Of a stretch of 6,219 nt of DNA, positions 5,454-6,219 are shown one piece after another (the first letter of the stretch is position 1; the number at the start of each line of letters is the position of its first letter). The DNA is from JAAYDK01 sp964543935 (lineage in GTDB: Bacteria > Spirochaetota > Spirochaetia > Sphaerochaetales > Sphaerochaetaceae): the NCBI GenBank assembly GCA_964543935.1, contig CAZJAK010000110.1, positions 1 through 6,219 of the forward strand, given 5' to 3'. Both the position numbers and the translations under genes were made by a program. Under the pieces are notes generated by a model. That model was not told where the DNA came from. It saw only the letters and a program-made list of their open reading frames with translations, and ran no database searches.

Positions 5454-6219
5454 TTATCTCCTGACTTGAAGGGCTTTTTCGTACTGCTTTACAAAGTACA
5501 GCCCATTTTCATAGGTCAGCCTGACGAGGTTCAGCTGTATCTCGTCGTAGGCTTCCATGGCCATTTTGCCCGTCTCATAATTCAGCGTCCCATCATAACC
5601 GACATCAACAAGCGCTCCAATGACGTCGGCCCACTTGATATCCCCCATCCAAGGGACAAGGTGCTCGTCACGCTTGTTCCCGAAATGATTGTCGTTGATG
5701 TGGAGGGTATGGAGCCTTGTCCCGATCATACGGATGGCCCTGCCCTGATCCAAGATCCCGTTTTGGTTGGCGTGCCCGGTGTCCCAACAAATACCGACTC
5801 GTGCATCGTGATAGCTGTCGACCAAATCGATCAGTTCCTCATAACGTTGGCAGTAGCGGTAGGTCGCTGTCAAATCCATGCATGGAAGCATGTTCTCGTA
5901 ACAGGTGCCGACGCCCCCTTTCAACCCCATTTCTATGAATACATCATACTTTTTATGGCATAAGTCTAAGCTCGCTTGGCATTCGGCGTTGGCAGCCATA
6001 TCGGTGATCGGATGCACCACCGCCCAGGAGGCTCCCAGCTTCACACTGGCGACATATGCGCGCCTGACGAACTCCTCAAATTCATCGTTCCATAAATCCT
6101 CAAACTTGGCCTTGCTGCAACCGGGATAAAAGGGAATGTGGGTCTGGTAAATTTCTATGCCCAAGCGGGCTGCACACTCGCCTAGCACATCGATTTTCTT
6201 CTCCCAGTCGGAGCCCGCC
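5454..6219 (-). CDS. Sugar phosphate isomerase/epimerase (xylose isomerase-like TIM barrel), 5' partial
   Basis: The frame stays open to the right edge of the window, so the true start is outside. The GTG at 6188 is an internal Val, because the 10 residues before it (including DWEKKID) read as continuous family-like sequence. The visible part is 254 residues; families of this type are usually about 270-300, so a few tens of residues are missing. Numbering visible residues from the edge, the metal-site pattern of the PF01261/AP-endonuclease-2 fold is present: His69 in VVHP, Glu108 in CYENM, Asp146 and His149 in CWDTGHAN, His173 in HINDN, Glu215 in NYET. His27 (QTH) lies in the second strand. 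Such enzymes use a divalent metal to isomerise or epimerise sugars, sugar phosphates or ketoses. The exact substrate cannot be read, and an endonuclease IV role is unlikely in this context. It precedes sulfatase C by 4 bases, so it is co-transcribed with both sulfatases and probably acts on a sugar they release. Confidence 0.88.
   Translation of the reverse strand, partial: AGSDWEKKIDVLGECAARLGIEIYQTHIPFYPGCSKAKFEDLWNDEFEEFVRRAYVASVKLGASWAVVHPITDMAANAECQASLDLCHKKYDVFIEMGLKGGVGTCYENMLPCMDLTATYRYCQRYEELIDLVDSYHDARVGICWDTGHANQNGILDQGRAIRMIGTRLHTLHINDNHFGNKRDEHLVPWMGDIKWADVIGALVDVGYDGTLNYETGKMAMEAYDEIQLNLVRLTYENGLYFVKQYEKALQVRR
5458..5462 (-). promoter_or_regulatory. Ribosome binding site supporting the TTG start of sulfatase C
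   Basis: AGGAG on the minus strand lies 8 bases before the TTG at 5449-5447. It lies inside the last codons of the upstream isomerase gene, just before that gene's TAA (5456-5454). Its position supports TTG initiation and tight coupling of the two genes. Confidence 0.7.

Noticed and set aside
5427..5963. Open frame of 178 residues on the plus strand opposite the isomerase gene
   Set aside because: Its translation mirrors the isomerase codons and has no domain of its own; the minus-strand frame has all metal-site motifs.
6186..6188. GTG at 6188 as the start of the isomerase gene
   Set aside because: The frame is open to the window edge and the residues before it fit the family, so this is an internal Val codon.
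1..6219. Mobile elements, CRISPR repeats, tRNA or rRNA genes
   Set aside because: I saw no transposase motifs, terminal inverted repeats, regularly spaced repeats or RNA gene signatures on either strand.

Overview
This is a bacterial window of intermediate GC content (by eye near 50%). It holds five protein-coding genes in two converging transcription units. Three of the five are formylglycine-type S1 sulfatases. The presence of a DUF624/YesL membrane protein, a family found mostly in Firmicutes and Actinobacteria beside carbohydrate-uptake genes, suggests a Gram-positive, probably anaerobic, glycan-degrading (gut or similar) bacterium. This is inference: there is no rRNA or marker gene here, and another lineage cannot be excluded.

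Layout. Positions 1-256 are an upstream region with no gene I can name. It contains a good candidate promoter (201-229, extended -10) and a clear ribosome binding site (244-249). The plus-strand unit follows: sulfatase A (257-1750), then a DUF624 membrane protein (1747-2400) whose start overlaps the sulfatase stop as ATGA. A 30-bp convergent gap carries an imperfect hairpin (2393-2428) that covers the end of the plus unit and stops just short of the other unit's stop codon. The minus-strand unit, read from the right edge inward, is a sugar-phosphate isomerase/epimerase-type TIM barrel (5454 to beyond 6219, 5' end cut by the window edge), sulfatase C (3995-5449, TTG start) and sulfatase B (2431-3972, probable GTG start). 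The gaps are 4 bp and about 22 bp, so these three are almost certainly one operon whose promoter lies outside the window.

How they may work together. All three sulfatases carry the Cys-X-Pro-X-Arg maturation motif and their N-termini start straight into the first beta strand of the fold. None has a signal peptide, so they should act in the cytoplasm on sulfated sugars or oligosaccharides that have been imported. They differ in active-site details (DD/DNG in A and B; DQ/DHG in C), in spacing between catalytic motifs and in C-terminal regions. That suggests three different sulfate positions or substrates rather than copies of one enzyme. The isomerase/epimerase would then process a released sugar, and the DUF624 protein probably has a membrane role linked to the uptake system. 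No transporter, glycosidase, regulator or sulfatase-maturing enzyme is present in the window, so the substrate remains unknown.
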